A stretch of 64,000 nt of DNA from Flavobacteriales bacterium UBA6051 (lineage in GTDB: Bacteria; Bacteroidota; Bacteroidia; Flavobacteriales_D; Crocinitomicaceae), in contig DIYP01000003.1 in the NCBI GenBank assembly GCA_002427735.1, forward strand, positions 141,031-205,030, written 5' to 3'. Below the pieces are notes generated by a model, which saw only the letters and a list, made by a program, of their open reading frames with translations, ran no database searches and was not told where the DNA came from. The position numbers were made by a program, and so were the translations under genes. Position 1 is the stretch's first letter; every line of letters begins with the position of its first letter. Below, piece after piece: positions 32,355 through 41,753 of the stretch.

Positions 32355-33617
32355 TTATTGCGTGATTATCATTCCAGCTGCAACCGTCTCATTCGTTGCG
32401 TCATCAACGAGTATAATGCTTCCAGTAACTCTGTTATCCCGATAAGCATCAATCATCAGTGGTTTCGTTGTGCGAATCTTTGCGCGGCAAATATCGTTCA
32501 TGTTTAAACTCTTGTCTTCAGTATTACGATCAAAGCTGTTGATGTCTACTTTATAAACAATTTCCTTGATCATGGCTTTTTGCTCGTTACTCGTATGCAG
32601 GATACTATATTTTGTGCGAGACCTTGCCGGAGCATCGTTCAACCAGCAAAGCATAACCTCAATATCTTGGGTGCTTTCAGGTCGGTTTTTCGCTCGCACG
32701 ATCATATCACCTCTGCTGATATCAATATCATCTTCAAGTGTTATGGAAACAGACATGGGAGCAAAAGCCTCTTCGAGCGATCCTTTTTCTGTATCAATAG
32801 ACTTAATGCGGGAAGAGAAACCTGATGGAAGAACAGTTATCTCATCATTGGGTCTGAAAATTCCACTGGCAATTCTGCCGGCATAACCGCGATAATCGAG
32901 ATAACCTTCTCGCTGAGGTCTAAGAACCGTTTGAACTGGAAAGCGAGCGTCTACCTTGTTAAGATCGCTACTAATGTGAAGTGTTTCCAATTCGTGAAGC
33001 AATGGAGCGCCCATGTACCAGTCCATATTTGTTGACCTGTTTACTACGTTATCACCGTTTAATGCTGAAATAGGAATGTACCTTACGTCTTTGATCAACA
33101 TTTTTGAAGAAAGGCTCTCGTACTGCGCTACAATGTTGTTGAACGCTTCTTCACTGTAGTCGACTAAATCCATTTTGTTAATGCAAACGAGTACGTGACT
33201 GATTTGCAATAATGAAGCAATGAATGAGTGTCGTTTGGTTTGTTCAACCACTCCGTTTCGCGCATCAATAAGAATGATCGCAGCATTCGCGGTAGAAGCA
33301 CCGGTGACCATGTTACGCGTATATTGAATGTGGCCTGGAGTATCGGCAATGATAAACTTACGTTTGGGCGTAGCAAAATACCTGTAAGCAACATCTATGG
33401 TGATTCCTTGTTCTCGTTCATCCCTCAAACCATCTGTGAAAAGAGCCAGATCAAGGCCTTCATGTCCCTTACGAATACTCGTTTTTTCTATCGCTGATAA
33501 CTGGTCTTCGAAGATGGACTTTGAATCATAAAGCAAACGACCGATCAACGTGCTTTTTCCATCATCAACGCTACCTGCAGTAGTAAATCGCAATAATTGA
33601 CTGTTTTCCAGTTTCAT
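32355..33617 (-). CDS. cysN: Sulfate adenylyltransferase GTPase subunit CysN
   Basis: This 420-residue EF-Tu-like GTPase has the P-loop GSVDDGKST near residue 15, the DTPGH switch motif, INKMD, and beta-barrel domains 2 and 3. It drives APS formation by CysD through GTP hydrolysis. It lacks a fused CysC kinase domain; a separate cysC is upstream. A purine-rich AAGGAA lies just before its ATG. Confidence 0.96.
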   Translation of the reverse strand: MKLENSQLLRFTTAGSVDDGKSTLIGRLLYDSKSIFEDQLSAIEKTSIRKGHEGLDLALFTDGLRDEREQGITIDVAYRYFATPKRKFIIADTPGHIQYTRNMVTGASTANAAIILIDARNGVVEQTKRHSFIASLLQISHVLVCINKMDLVDYSEEAFNNIVAQYESLSSKMLIKDVRYIPISALNGDNVVNRSTNMDWYMGAPLLHELETLHISSDLNKVDARFPVQTVLRPQREGYLDYRGYAGRIASGIFRPNDEITVLPSGFSSRIKSIDTEKGSLEEAFAPMSVSITLEDDIDISRGDMIVRAKNRPESTQDIEVMLCWLNDAPARSRTKYSILHTSNEQKAMIKEIVYKVDINSFDRNTEDKSLNMNDICRAKIRTTKPLMIDAYRDNRVTGSIILVDDATNETVAAGMIITQ

Positions 33618-33627
33618 TTCCTTTTTT

Positions 33628-34533
33628 TTAAAAATAACCTTCGCGCTTTCGATCCTCCATTGCAGTTTCAGAACGCTTGTCGTCAGCTCGGTTTCCTCGT
33701 TCCGTTTGACGCATTGCTGCCACTTCTGCCGCTATCTTTTCAATGGTGTCTGCATCTGATTCAATGCCGCCTGTTATGGTAATGTCTCCGAGTGTACGAA
33801 ATCGAATACGTTTTTTCTGGATGACGTCTTTATCATTCAGCTTCAAGAATTTAGAATTTGGAATCCAGGAATCGTTGCGCCAAACTACCTCACGTTCATG
33901 TGCAAAGTAAAGTGAAGGAAGTTCTATTTTTTCACGAAGAAGATAGTGCCAAACATCCATTTCTGTCCAGTTGCTAATGGGGAATGCACGGAAATGTTCG
34001 CCTTCGAAATGCTTCCCATTAAACATATTCCAAAGCTCTGGACGTTGGTTTTTAGGGTCCCATTGACCAAACTCATCGCGATGTGAAAAGAATCGTTCTT
34101 TCGCACGCGACTTTTCTTCATCTCTTCTTGCACCGCCAATAGCACAATCTATTTTGTACTCCTCAATAGTGTCGAGAAGCGTTGTGATTTGTAAAGCGTT
34201 TCGAGTGGCATTTTTGCCCTTTTCCTCTGCTACTCGTCCTTCGTCGATCGATTTCTGAACCGAGCCAACAATTAGTTGAGCATCTAGGTGATTGACAAGT
34301 GTATCGCGAAATTCAATGGTTTCAGGGAAATTATGTCCTGTATCCACGTGCAGTAGCTCGAACGGCAGTTTAGCTGGGTGAAATGCTTTTTTTGCAAGAT
34401 GCGTTACCAAAATAGAATCTTTTCCACCTGAAAACAGAATGACAGGACGCTCAAATTTTGCAAAGACTTCTCGTAATATGAAGATGGCCTCTGATTCTAA
34501 TTCATCCAGATAGTTGAGGTAATATTTACTCAT
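33628..34533 (-). CDS. cysD: Sulfate adenylyltransferase subunit CysD
   Basis: 301 residues from the ATG at 34533, preferred because it overlaps the cysC stop (ATGA, 34530-34533) and matches the family start; a longer frame extends into cysC. The PP-motif VILFSGGKDSIL, the LHVDTGHNFPE segment and the C-terminal FRTLGDITITGGIES are characteristic. With CysN it converts sulfate and ATP to APS. Confidence 0.96.
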   Translation of the reverse strand: MSKYYLNYLDELESEAIFILREVFAKFERPVILFSGGKDSILVTHLAKKAFHPAKLPFELLHVDTGHNFPETIEFRDTLVNHLDAQLIVGSVQKSIDEGRVAEEKGKNATRNALQITTLLDTIEEYKIDCAIGGARRDEEKSRAKERFFSHRDEFGQWDPKNQRPELWNMFNGKHFEGEHFRAFPISNWTEMDVWHYLLREKIELPSLYFAHEREVVWRNDSWIPNSKFLKLNDKDVIQKKRIRFRTLGDITITGGIESDADTIEKIAAEVAAMRQTERGNRADDKRSETAMEDRKREGYF

Positions 34534-35126
34534 TTTAATCCTAGTTTGGGTATAATCTTTTCCAGTATTTGTTGAACGCATTCTTCGACATCAAGGCTGG
34601 AAGTGTCAATTATGATGTCAGGAGAAGACGGCGGTTCATAAGGGGACGATATCCCTGTGAAGTTAGGGATTTCGCCATTGCGTGCTTTCTTATATAATCC
34701 CTTTACATCTCGTTCTTCACAAACTTTCAAAGAAGTGCTAACGTATACTTCAACTACGTTTTCTTCACCCAAAATGGTTCGAATATTATTTCTATCGGCT
34801 TCAAAAGGGGCGATGAATGCTGCAAGAACAACCGTGCCTGAATCAACGAATAGATTAGCCACTTCTGAAATACGTCTGATATTTTCTTTGCGTCCTTCTT
34901 CCGTGAAATTGAGATCGCTATTTAAGCCTTGACGAACATTGTCTCCATCTAATAAATATGTGCCTATTCCGCGTTCAAAAAGTACTTTCTCGAGTGCATT
35001 TGCTAATGTGGATTTCCCTGCTCCAGACAAACCAGTAAACCAAATCAAAAACGAGTTATGCTTTCGCAGTTTTCTCCGGTCTTTAAGGGTTATTCCGAAA
35101 TGTTGTTTGAACGTATTGTTTGCCAT
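34530..35126 (-). CDS. cysC: Adenylylsulfate kinase CysC
   Basis: This 198-residue kinase has the P-loop WFTGLSGAGKSTLA, DGDNVRQGLNSDL and the C-terminal family motif GLYKKARNGEIPNFTG. It phosphorylates APS to PAPS, the sulfate donor. It leads cysC-cysD-cysN-cysQ; no PAPS reductase or sulfite reductase is in the cluster. The -7 box at 35171-35178 is 44 nt upstream of the ATG. Confidence 0.96.
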   Translation of the reverse strand: MANNTFKQHFGITLKDRRKLRKHNSFLIWFTGLSGAGKSTLANALEKVLFERGIGTYLLDGDNVRQGLNSDLNFTEEGRKENIRRISEVANLFVDSGTVVLAAFIAPFEADRNNIRTILGEENVVEVYVSTSLKVCEERDVKGLYKKARNGEIPNFTGISSPYEPPSSPDIIIDTSSLDVEECVQQILEKIIPKLGLK

Positions 35127-35170
35127 TAATTCTTATTTGGTTCTGTGCAGAACGCAGGAGAATGAATCTT

Positions 35171-35178
35171 CAAAATTA
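35171..35178 (-). promoter_or_regulatory. -7 box for the cysCDNQ operon
   Basis: The minus strand reads TAATTTTG (exact TAnnTTTG) in the 259-bp region between cysC and the divergent nucleotide-sugar operon. No -33 motif is evident. Confidence 0.45.
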
Positions 35179-35324
35179 TGCATGAAAGTAGTAAAGAATC
35201 ATCTTATTAAAAAACAACATACTCCATGGTTCGAATTTGGGTGAGTTATTGGACTTAATCGTTCTAGGTTGGTCTGATTCCTAAAAACTGCAAAATTGTC
35301 TGTTGAAGAATCCAATTAACACTG

Positions 35325-35352
35325 AGAGTTGCCTTCAATTTTGTTATCTTTA
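35325..35352 (+). promoter_or_regulatory. Candidate promoter of the nucleotide-sugar operon
   Basis: TTG at 35325-35327 and TATCTTTA at 35345-35352 (one mismatch to TAnnTTTG) are separated by 17 nt and lie 33 nt upstream of the first ATG. Confidence 0.4.
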
Positions 35353-35385
35353 CCTCCTTGTTTAAATCGTAAAGAACATCTTTAG

Positions 35386-36519
35386 ATGAAAAAAATTCAA
35401 ATGGTCGATTTGATATCGCAGTATCAGAAGATAAAACCTGCGGTAGATGCGGCAATAACAGGTGTCATGGAAACGGCACAATTCATCAACGGTCCCGAAG
35501 TAAAATCCTTTCAATCTGAGCTTGAAACGTACTTAGGTGTAAAGCATGTGATACCATGCGCAAATGGTACTGATGCACTTCAGATTGCTCTTATGGCGCT
35601 TGGTCTAAAACCGGGAGACGAAGTGATTACTCCTTCGTTTACTTTTATAGCGACAACGGAGGTGGTTGCACTTCTCGGATTAAAGCCAATTTTTGTTGAT
35701 GTGGATGTAGATACTTTCTGTATAGATCCTTCACTAATTGAGGCTTCAATTACACCAAATACAAAAGCGATTGTTCCCGTTCATCTATATGGACAAGCAT
35801 CCAATATGGAGGAAATCATGGCAATTGCTGAAAAACATAATTTACACGTTATCGAAGATAATGCACAAGCTATTGGGAGTGATTACCATTTAGCTGGTGG
35901 AGATGTGAAAACAGGAAGCATCGGTCATGTTGGGTGTACTTCATTTTTCCCATCGAAAAACTTGGGTTGTTATGGAGATGGCGGCGCCATCTTTACGAAC
36001 GATGATCAGCTCGCTGCAGAAATGCGAATGATTGTGAATCATGGGCAAAGCAAGCGATACTATCATGATCGAGTGGGTGTAAACTCACGTTTAGATAGTA
36101 TTCAGGCGGCGGTCTTACGCATTAAATTACGTGAACTTGATAATTATATTGAGGCCAGAAGAAAGGTCGCGGATTATTACGATAATTTCTTTGCGCAGTT
36201 CCCCGGAATCAAAACACCAGTGAGAGGGAAGGAATCACGTCACGTTTTTCATCAATATACGTTGACATTAGAAGGAATTGACCGTAATGACTTGAATGCC
36301 TACCTGGCTGAAAAAGAGATTCCTTCGATGATTTATTATCCTGTTCCAGCGCACAAGCAAGAGATGTTTGCTTCGTTTGGAAGTGCTTCGACAGAATTAC
36401 CCGTAACTGATTGGTTAACTGAGCGTGTCCTTTCGTTACCAATACACACAGAAATGGAAGAGGAGCAATTGGTGTTCATTTGTGAGAGCATCGCTGAGTT
36501 TATTAACGTACACGCTTAA
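35386..36519 (+). CDS. DegT/DnrJ/EryC1/StrS aminotransferase (WbpE-like)
   Basis: This 377-residue PLP enzyme has the family motifs CANGTDALQIALMALG, FTFIATTEVV, VHLYGQASNM, EDNAQAIGS and the PLP lysine Lys191 in SFFPSKNLGCYGDGG. In the WbpABDE pathway such an enzyme aminates the 3-keto sugar made by the Gfo/Idh protein at 39430, giving UDP-GlcNAc(3N)A; all partner enzymes are in this operon, which supports that role. It is the first gene of the operon. Confidence 0.88.
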   Translation: MKKIQMVDLISQYQKIKPAVDAAITGVMETAQFINGPEVKSFQSELETYLGVKHVIPCANGTDALQIALMALGLKPGDEVITPSFTFIATTEVVALLGLKPIFVDVDVDTFCIDPSLIEASITPNTKAIVPVHLYGQASNMEEIMAIAEKHNLHVIEDNAQAIGSDYHLAGGDVKTGSIGHVGCTSFFPSKNLGCYGDGGAIFTNDDQLAAEMRMIVNHGQSKRYYHDRVGVNSRLDSIQAAVLRIKLRELDNYIEARRKVADYYDNFFAQFPGIKTPVRGKESRHVFHQYTLTLEGIDRNDLNAYLAEKEIPSMIYYPVPAHKQEMFASFGSASTELPVTDWLTERVLSLPIHTEMEEEQLVFICESIAEFINVHA

Positions 36520-36528
36520 TTTATTTAA

Positions 36529-37860
36529 ATGAAGAAAATTGCAGTAGTCGGTACCGGTTATGTCGGTCTTGTTACGGGAACATGTTTTGCGGAGACTGGA
36601 AATCAAGTAATCTGTGTCGATATTGACGAAAATAAGGTGGAACGCATGCGTAAAGGCGAAGTGCCAATTTACGAGCCACATCTTGATGTTGTTTTTGAAC
36701 GAAATATCAATGCGAATCGAATTTCGTTTACGACGAACCTAAAGGAGGCCGTTGATTTTGCTGAAATTGTTTTCTTGGCACTACCAACTCCTCCGGGTGA
36801 AGATGGTTCTGCTGATCTCAGTTATGTCCTAGACGTTGCGGATAAGCTTGGTCAGATAATGACGGAGTATAAGGTGGTTGTTGATAAGTCTACAGTTCCT
36901 GTAGGTACGGCTGAAAAGGTTGAGGCAGCTATCAGTAAGCATGCAACGGTTGATTTTGCTGTAGTTTCGAACCCTGAATTTTTGAGAGAAGGTTTCGCAG
37001 TGGACGATTTCCTTAATCCAGATAGAGTAGTTGTCGGTACAAGTGATGATCGTGCAGCGAAGATTATGACGGAATTGTATAAGCCTTTCATTCGCGATGG
37101 TCATCCGTTAATCATTATGGATGAAAAGTCGGCCGAGCTAACAAAATATGCTGCCAATTCTTTCCTGGCAACAAAGATTACCTTCATGAATGAAATTGCG
37201 AATTTCTGTGAGCGTGTTGGTGCGGATGTAGATAAGGTTCGAGAAGGAATAGGTTCAGATTCGCGTATTGGTCACAAATTCTTGTATCCGGGCATTGGAT
37301 TCGGAGGGAGTTGTTTTCCAAAAGATGTGAGTGCTTTAGTCAAAAGTGGAAACGAAGCTGGCTATTCGTTTGAAATAATTCAAAGTGTCTTAGATGTGAA
37401 CGAACGTCAGAAAGTTGCCTTAGTCGATAAGGTTATGAACTATTACGGCGATGTTTCTGGGATGCGCTTTGCATTATGGGGATTAGCTTTCAAACCAGAT
37501 ACGGATGATATTCGTGAGGCTTCTGCGCTTTACATGATTGAAGCACTAACAAAAGCCGGTGCCCAAGTAGTAGCGTTTGATCCTGAAGCGATGGATAACG
37601 TAAAAGGTGTAGTTGGAGACAAAATTGATTTTGTCGATAGTCAATACGATGCGTTGGAAGGAAGTGATGCGTTACTCATTGCAACTGAATGGTCTGCATT
37701 CAGAAATCCTGACTTCAATAGAATGAAGGAGAGCCTGAAAGAACCAATCATCTTTGATGGACGTAACATCTATGAACTGGAGGAAATGAAAAACAAAGGA
37801 TTCCATTACAGTTCTATCGGAAGAAGAACAGTAAGTCCTTTTGTAAAGACAGAAAGTTAA
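36529..37860 (+). CDS. ugd: UDP-glucose 6-dehydrogenase
   Basis: This 443-residue enzyme has the NAD-binding motif VVGTGYVGLVTGTCFAE, the proline turn ALPTPPGEDGSAD, and catalytic Cys262 in GFGGSCFPKD. It oxidises UDP-glucose to UDP-glucuronate, the substrate of the decarboxylase encoded next. Its stop overlaps the next ATG (TAATG). Confidence 0.94.
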   Translation: MKKIAVVGTGYVGLVTGTCFAETGNQVICVDIDENKVERMRKGEVPIYEPHLDVVFERNINANRISFTTNLKEAVDFAEIVFLALPTPPGEDGSADLSYVLDVADKLGQIMTEYKVVVDKSTVPVGTAEKVEAAISKHATVDFAVVSNPEFLREGFAVDDFLNPDRVVVGTSDDRAAKIMTELYKPFIRDGHPLIIMDEKSAELTKYAANSFLATKITFMNEIANFCERVGADVDKVREGIGSDSRIGHKFLYPGIGFGGSCFPKDVSALVKSGNEAGYSFEIIQSVLDVNERQKVALVDKVMNYYGDVSGMRFALWGLAFKPDTDDIREASALYMIEALTKAGAQVVAFDPEAMDNVKGVVGDKIDFVDSQYDALEGSDALLIATEWSAFRNPDFNRMKESLKEPIIFDGRNIYELEEMKNKGFHYSSIGRRTVSPFVKTES

Positions 37861-38855
37861 TGTCGGAAAGAAAACGCATATTGATAACCGGTGCAGCTGG
37901 TTTTTTAGGATCGCATCTGTGTGATTTTTTCATTGCAAAGGATTACCATGTGATTGCAATGGATAATCTGATTACCGGACGCCTTGAGAACATCGAGCAT
38001 TTGTTCCCATTGGAGAATTTTGAATTTCACAATCACGATGTGACGAAATTTATTCACGTTGCCGGCGAGCTGGATTATATCTTGCATTTTGCTTCACCTG
38101 CAAGCCCCATTGATTATTTAAAAATTCCTATTCAAACATTGAAGGTTGGATCATTGGGAATTCATAATTGTCTTGGATTAGCTAAGAACAAGAATGCACG
38201 TGTGTTGATTGCGTCAACATCTGAGGTTTATGGAGATCCTGAAGTACATCCTCAAACAGAGGATTACTGGGGGCACGTGAATCCAGTTGGACCGAGAGGT
38301 GTATATGATGAAGCGAAGCGCTTTCAAGAAGCGATTACCATGGCGTATCATACTTTTCATGGTTTGGAGACGCGCATCGTGCGTATTTTTAATACGTACG
38401 GTCCACGCATGCGTCTGAATGACGGTCGCGTTTTACCCGCATTTATTGGTCAAGCATTGAGAGGTGAAGATCTTACTGTATTTGGTGATGGATCACAAAC
38501 CAGATCGTTTTGTTATGTTGACGATTTAATTGAAGGAATTTATCGTCTGTTACTAAGCGATTATGCACAGCCAGTGAATATTGGAAACCCTTCTGAGATT
38601 ACCATTGGAGACTTTGCTGAAGAGATCATTAAATTGACTGGAACAGATCAAAAAGTAATCTATAAAGATTTGCCAAAGGATGATCCAAAGCAGAGACGTC
38701 CAGATATTTCAAAGGCAAAAGCACTATTGGATTGGGAACCTAAAGTTGATCGTTCCGAGGGTTTAAAGAAAACCTATGCATATTTTAAGAGCTTACCAGA
38801 AGAGGAGTTAACTGCTACGGCTCATTATAATTTTGAAAAATACATCATTCGCTAA
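37860..38855 (+). CDS. UDP-glucuronate decarboxylase (UDP-xylose synthase), SDR family
   Basis: This 331-residue protein has the Rossmann motif ITGAAGFLGSHLCD, the family text MDNLITGRLENI, FASPASPIDYLKIPIQTLKVG, STSEVYGDPEVHPQTEDYWG, the catalytic YDEAK and RIFNTYGPRM. It converts UDP-glucuronate to UDP-xylose, so it works directly after Ugd. Both junctions are 1-nt TAATG overlaps, indicating coupled translation. Confidence 0.93.
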   Translation: MSERKRILITGAAGFLGSHLCDFFIAKDYHVIAMDNLITGRLENIEHLFPLENFEFHNHDVTKFIHVAGELDYILHFASPASPIDYLKIPIQTLKVGSLGIHNCLGLAKNKNARVLIASTSEVYGDPEVHPQTEDYWGHVNPVGPRGVYDEAKRFQEAITMAYHTFHGLETRIVRIFNTYGPRMRLNDGRVLPAFIGQALRGEDLTVFGDGSQTRSFCYVDDLIEGIYRLLLSDYAQPVNIGNPSEITIGDFAEEIIKLTGTDQKVIYKDLPKDDPKQRRPDISKAKALLDWEPKVDRSEGLKKTYAYFKSLPEEELTATAHYNFEKYIIR

Positions 38856-39433
38856 TGAGTTACTTTGCGCATGAAACAGCAGTAATTGATGAAGGCTGCA
38901 CAATAGGTGAAGGAACCAAAATTTGGCATTTTTCTCACATCATGCCGAATTGTATTATTGGTGAACGCTGTAATATTGGTCAAAACGTTGTGGTTTCTCC
39001 AGAAGTGAAGTTAGGATCCAATGTAAAAGTTCAGAACAACGTGTCCATCTATACTGGGGTGGAATGCGAAGATGATGTTTTCCTCGGACCGTCAATGGTA
39101 TTTACGAATGTTACGAATCCGAGAAGTGCTGTAGTTCGACGAGGGGAATATGCAAGAACGATAGTGAAGCGGGGAGCGAGCATTGGTGCGAACGCAACCA
39201 TTGTTTGTGGTCACGATATTGGTGAATTTGCTTTTATTGGAGCCGGATCAGTAGTGACAAAAACAATCCCGGCTTATGCACTCGTTGTTGGTAATCCTGC
39301 ACGACAGATAGGTTGGATGAGTGAGTATGGTCATCGCCTTGAATTTGATAGCCAGGGAATGGCAGTATGCTCTGAGAGCGGTGAGGAATATAGATTAAAA
39401 AACCAGAAAGTAACGAAAATCACAGCTGAATGA
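38855..39433 (+). CDS. Left-handed beta-helix N-acetyltransferase (WbpD-like)
   Basis: This 192-residue protein is built from hexapeptide repeats (IGEGTKIWHFSHI, IGERCNIGQNVVVS, LGSNVKVQNNVSIY) followed by the WbpD-type segment FLGPSMVFTNVTNPRSAV and VGNPARQIGWMSEYGHRL. It should acetylate the 3-amino group of UDP-GlcNAc(3N)A using acetyl-CoA. It sits between UDP-xylose synthase and the WbpB-like gene, with ATGA coupling to the latter. Confidence 0.9.
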   Translation: MSYFAHETAVIDEGCTIGEGTKIWHFSHIMPNCIIGERCNIGQNVVVSPEVKLGSNVKVQNNVSIYTGVECEDDVFLGPSMVFTNVTNPRSAVVRRGEYARTIVKRGASIGANATIVCGHDIGEFAFIGAGSVVTKTIPAYALVVGNPARQIGWMSEYGHRLEFDSQGMAVCSESGEEYRLKNQKVTKITAE

Positions 39434-40470
39434 ATGATGATAACCAAAAGATAAGATTTGCGGTCGTAGGTGCAGGCCATATTGGTAAGCGCCATGCTGA
39501 GATGATACGACGAGAAGCTGAGGCTGAATTGGTTGCAATGGCCGATGTCCGGTCAAAGGAAGAGTGCGACGCCGAGAGTTTTGAGGTGCCATTTTTTTCT
39601 TCAATGGAAGAAATGCTGGAATCAGGAATTTCAATTGATGTTGTTAATGTGTGTACTCCCAATGGTTTGCATGCTCAGCAAAGTTTGTTAGCCCTTGAGA
39701 ATGGGATGCATGTAGTATGCGAGAAGCCTATGGGATTATCGAAGGACAACTGTGAGAAGGTGATTTTCAAATCGCTTCAAAAGTCCAAAAGTGTCTTTTG
39801 TGTGATGCAAAACCGTTACTCTCCACCTTCAGAATGGATAAAGTCAGTCGTAGAGAATAAACTTTTGGGTGATATACATATGGTTCAGTTGAACTGTTAT
39901 TGGAATCGTGATGGGCGCTATTACAAAAAAGGTGGCTGGAAAGGCACACAGGAGCTTGATGGAGGTACACTTTTTACACAGTTTTCACATTTCATTGATA
40001 TAATGTATTGGCTCTTTGGTGATATAGATAACATCGAGGGGAAGTTTGCAGATTTCGTACACGCAGATTCAACAGATTTTGAAGATTCTGGTTTCGTTAG
40101 CTTTGATTTTGTAGACGGCGGTATGGGTTCGTTGAACTATTCAACAGCGGTTGCCAATCAGAATTTAGAAAGTTCTATGACGATTATCGGTAGCAAGGGA
40201 AGTGTTAAAATCGGTGGTCAGTACATGAATGAAGTTGAAATCTGTAACATACAGGACTACGAAATGCCTACGTTGAAAGAGTCAAACCCTGCCAACGATT
40301 ATGGTCCTTACAAAGGGTCCGCGGCGAATCACAATTTTGTGATTAAGAATGTAATTGACACTTTGAAAGGAAGAACTACAGCGACCACAAATGCCTTGGA
40401 AGGATTGAAGGTTGTTGAAATAATAGAAAGAATTTATAAAGTAAGAAATGAGCAACTCAATTTACAATAA
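39430..40470 (+). CDS. Gfo/Idh/MocA family sugar 3-dehydrogenase (WbpB/WlbA-like)
   Basis: This 346-residue oxidoreductase has an N-terminal Rossmann domain (FAVVGAGHIGKRHAEMI), VVNVCTPNGLHAQQSL, CEKPMGLS with the catalytic Lys, and a C-terminal domain with GGTLFTQFSHFIDIMYWLFG. In the Wbp pathway it oxidises C3 of UDP-GlcNAcA before amination. Its ATG overlaps the previous stop and its end overlaps the next gene by 23 nt. Confidence 0.9.
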   Translation: MNDDNQKIRFAVVGAGHIGKRHAEMIRREAEAELVAMADVRSKEECDAESFEVPFFSSMEEMLESGISIDVVNVCTPNGLHAQQSLLALENGMHVVCEKPMGLSKDNCEKVIFKSLQKSKSVFCVMQNRYSPPSEWIKSVVENKLLGDIHMVQLNCYWNRDGRYYKKGGWKGTQELDGGTLFTQFSHFIDIMYWLFGDIDNIEGKFADFVHADSTDFEDSGFVSFDFVDGGMGSLNYSTAVANQNLESSMTIIGSKGSVKIGGQYMNEVEICNIQDYEMPTLKESNPANDYGPYKGSAANHNFVIKNVIDTLKGRTTATTNALEGLKVVEIIERIYKVRNEQLNLQ

Positions 40471-41752
40471 GTTACTAGATAAGGAGGCAACACTTGCTGT
40501 CATTGGACTGGGTTATGTTGGCCTTCCGATTGCACTGGAATTTGCAAGAAAGATCAAGGTAGTTGGATTCGATATCAATGCAGAACGTGTTGAAATGATG
40601 AAGAAAGGGGTTGATCCAAGTAACGAACTCGACGCTTCTGAATTTGAAGGATGCGACATTACTTTCACGTGCGATACAGATGATTTAAAAGACGTCAATT
40701 TCTTTGTCGTAGCGGTTCCTACGCCAATCGATGAGGCAAATCTTCCAAATTTAACTCCTTTGTTGGGTGCAAGTCGTACGGTTGGTAAGGTGCTAAAGAA
40801 AGGTGATTATGTTGTTTTTGAATCCACGGTTTACCCTGGTTGTACGGAAGAAGATTGTGTTCCTGTTCTTGAGGAAGAATCTGGCTTAAAGTTCAGAGAT
40901 GACTTTATGGTTGGTTATTCTCCGGAACGAATCAACCCCGGAGATAAAGAGCATACATTGCAGAATGTTATTAAAGTTGTTTCGGGATGCTGTGAAACGT
41001 CTCTTGACCAAATTGCAAAGACTTACGAATTGGTCGTGGGAGCAGGTGTTCACAGGGCTTCATCAATTAAAGTAGCAGAAGCAGCAAAGATTATTGAAAA
41101 CACCCAGCGAGATGTCAATATTGCATTGATAAACGAATTATCGATCATCTTTAATAAGCTTGGGATTAACACATTTGATGTACTGGAAGCAGCTGGCACG
41201 AAATGGAATTTCTTGAAGTTTACACCCGGGCTCGTAGGTGGCCATTGTATTGGTGTAGATCCATATTATCTCACGCACAAAGCGATGCAGGCGGGTTATC
41301 ATTCTAAAGTAATTAATAGCGGTCGTTATGTCAATGACTCCATGGGATTCTATATTGGAAAGACGACGGTAAAGAAGATTCTTGCCAAAGGAAAAACAAT
41401 ACAAGATGCCAGAGTGTTGGTAATGGGGGCAACGTTTAAAGAAGATGTAAGCGATATTCGCAACTCTAAAGTCATTGACATAATTACAGAGTTGAAGTCG
41501 TTCATGGTCGACGTTGATCTTGTTGATCCACACGCTTCTTCGGAAGAAATGGAGCACGAGTACGGTGTTGCTTTAACGGAAGCGCCTGCAAATGATTACG
41601 ACGCAGTTATTGTTGCTGTAAATCATCAGGAGTATAAGGCAATGTCTGAGAATGATTTTAAAGCTATGCTGCGCGATGATAAAGGTGTTTTCGTTGATGT
41701 GAAGGGCATTTTTAAAGGGAAAATAAACGATTTAGAATATTGGAGTTTGTAA
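40448..41752 (+). CDS. UDP-N-acetylhexosamine 6-dehydrogenase (WbpA/TviB family)
   Basis: This 434-residue nucleotide-sugar dehydrogenase has VIGLGYVGLPIALEFA, AVPTPIDEANLP, STVYPGCTEE, GYSPERINPGDKEH and catalytic Cys267 in GGHCIGVDPYYLTHKA. GYSPERINPGD is closer to TviB/WbpO enzymes than to Ugd, so the product should be UDP-GlcNAcA or UDP-GalNAcA, feeding the WbpB-, WbpE- and WbpD-like enzymes in the operon. Confidence 0.9.
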   Translation: MSNSIYNKLLDKEATLAVIGLGYVGLPIALEFARKIKVVGFDINAERVEMMKKGVDPSNELDASEFEGCDITFTCDTDDLKDVNFFVVAVPTPIDEANLPNLTPLLGASRTVGKVLKKGDYVVFESTVYPGCTEEDCVPVLEEESGLKFRDDFMVGYSPERINPGDKEHTLQNVIKVVSGCCETSLDQIAKTYELVVGAGVHRASSIKVAEAAKIIENTQRDVNIALINELSIIFNKLGINTFDVLEAAGTKWNFLKFTPGLVGGHCIGVDPYYLTHKAMQAGYHSKVINSGRYVNDSMGFYIGKTTVKKILAKGKTIQDARVLVMGATFKEDVSDIRNSKVIDIITELKSFMVDVDLVDPHASSEEMEHEYGVALTEAPANDYDAVIVAVNHQEYKAMSENDFKAMLRDDKGVFVDVKGIFKGKINDLEYWSL

Positions 41753-41753
41753 T

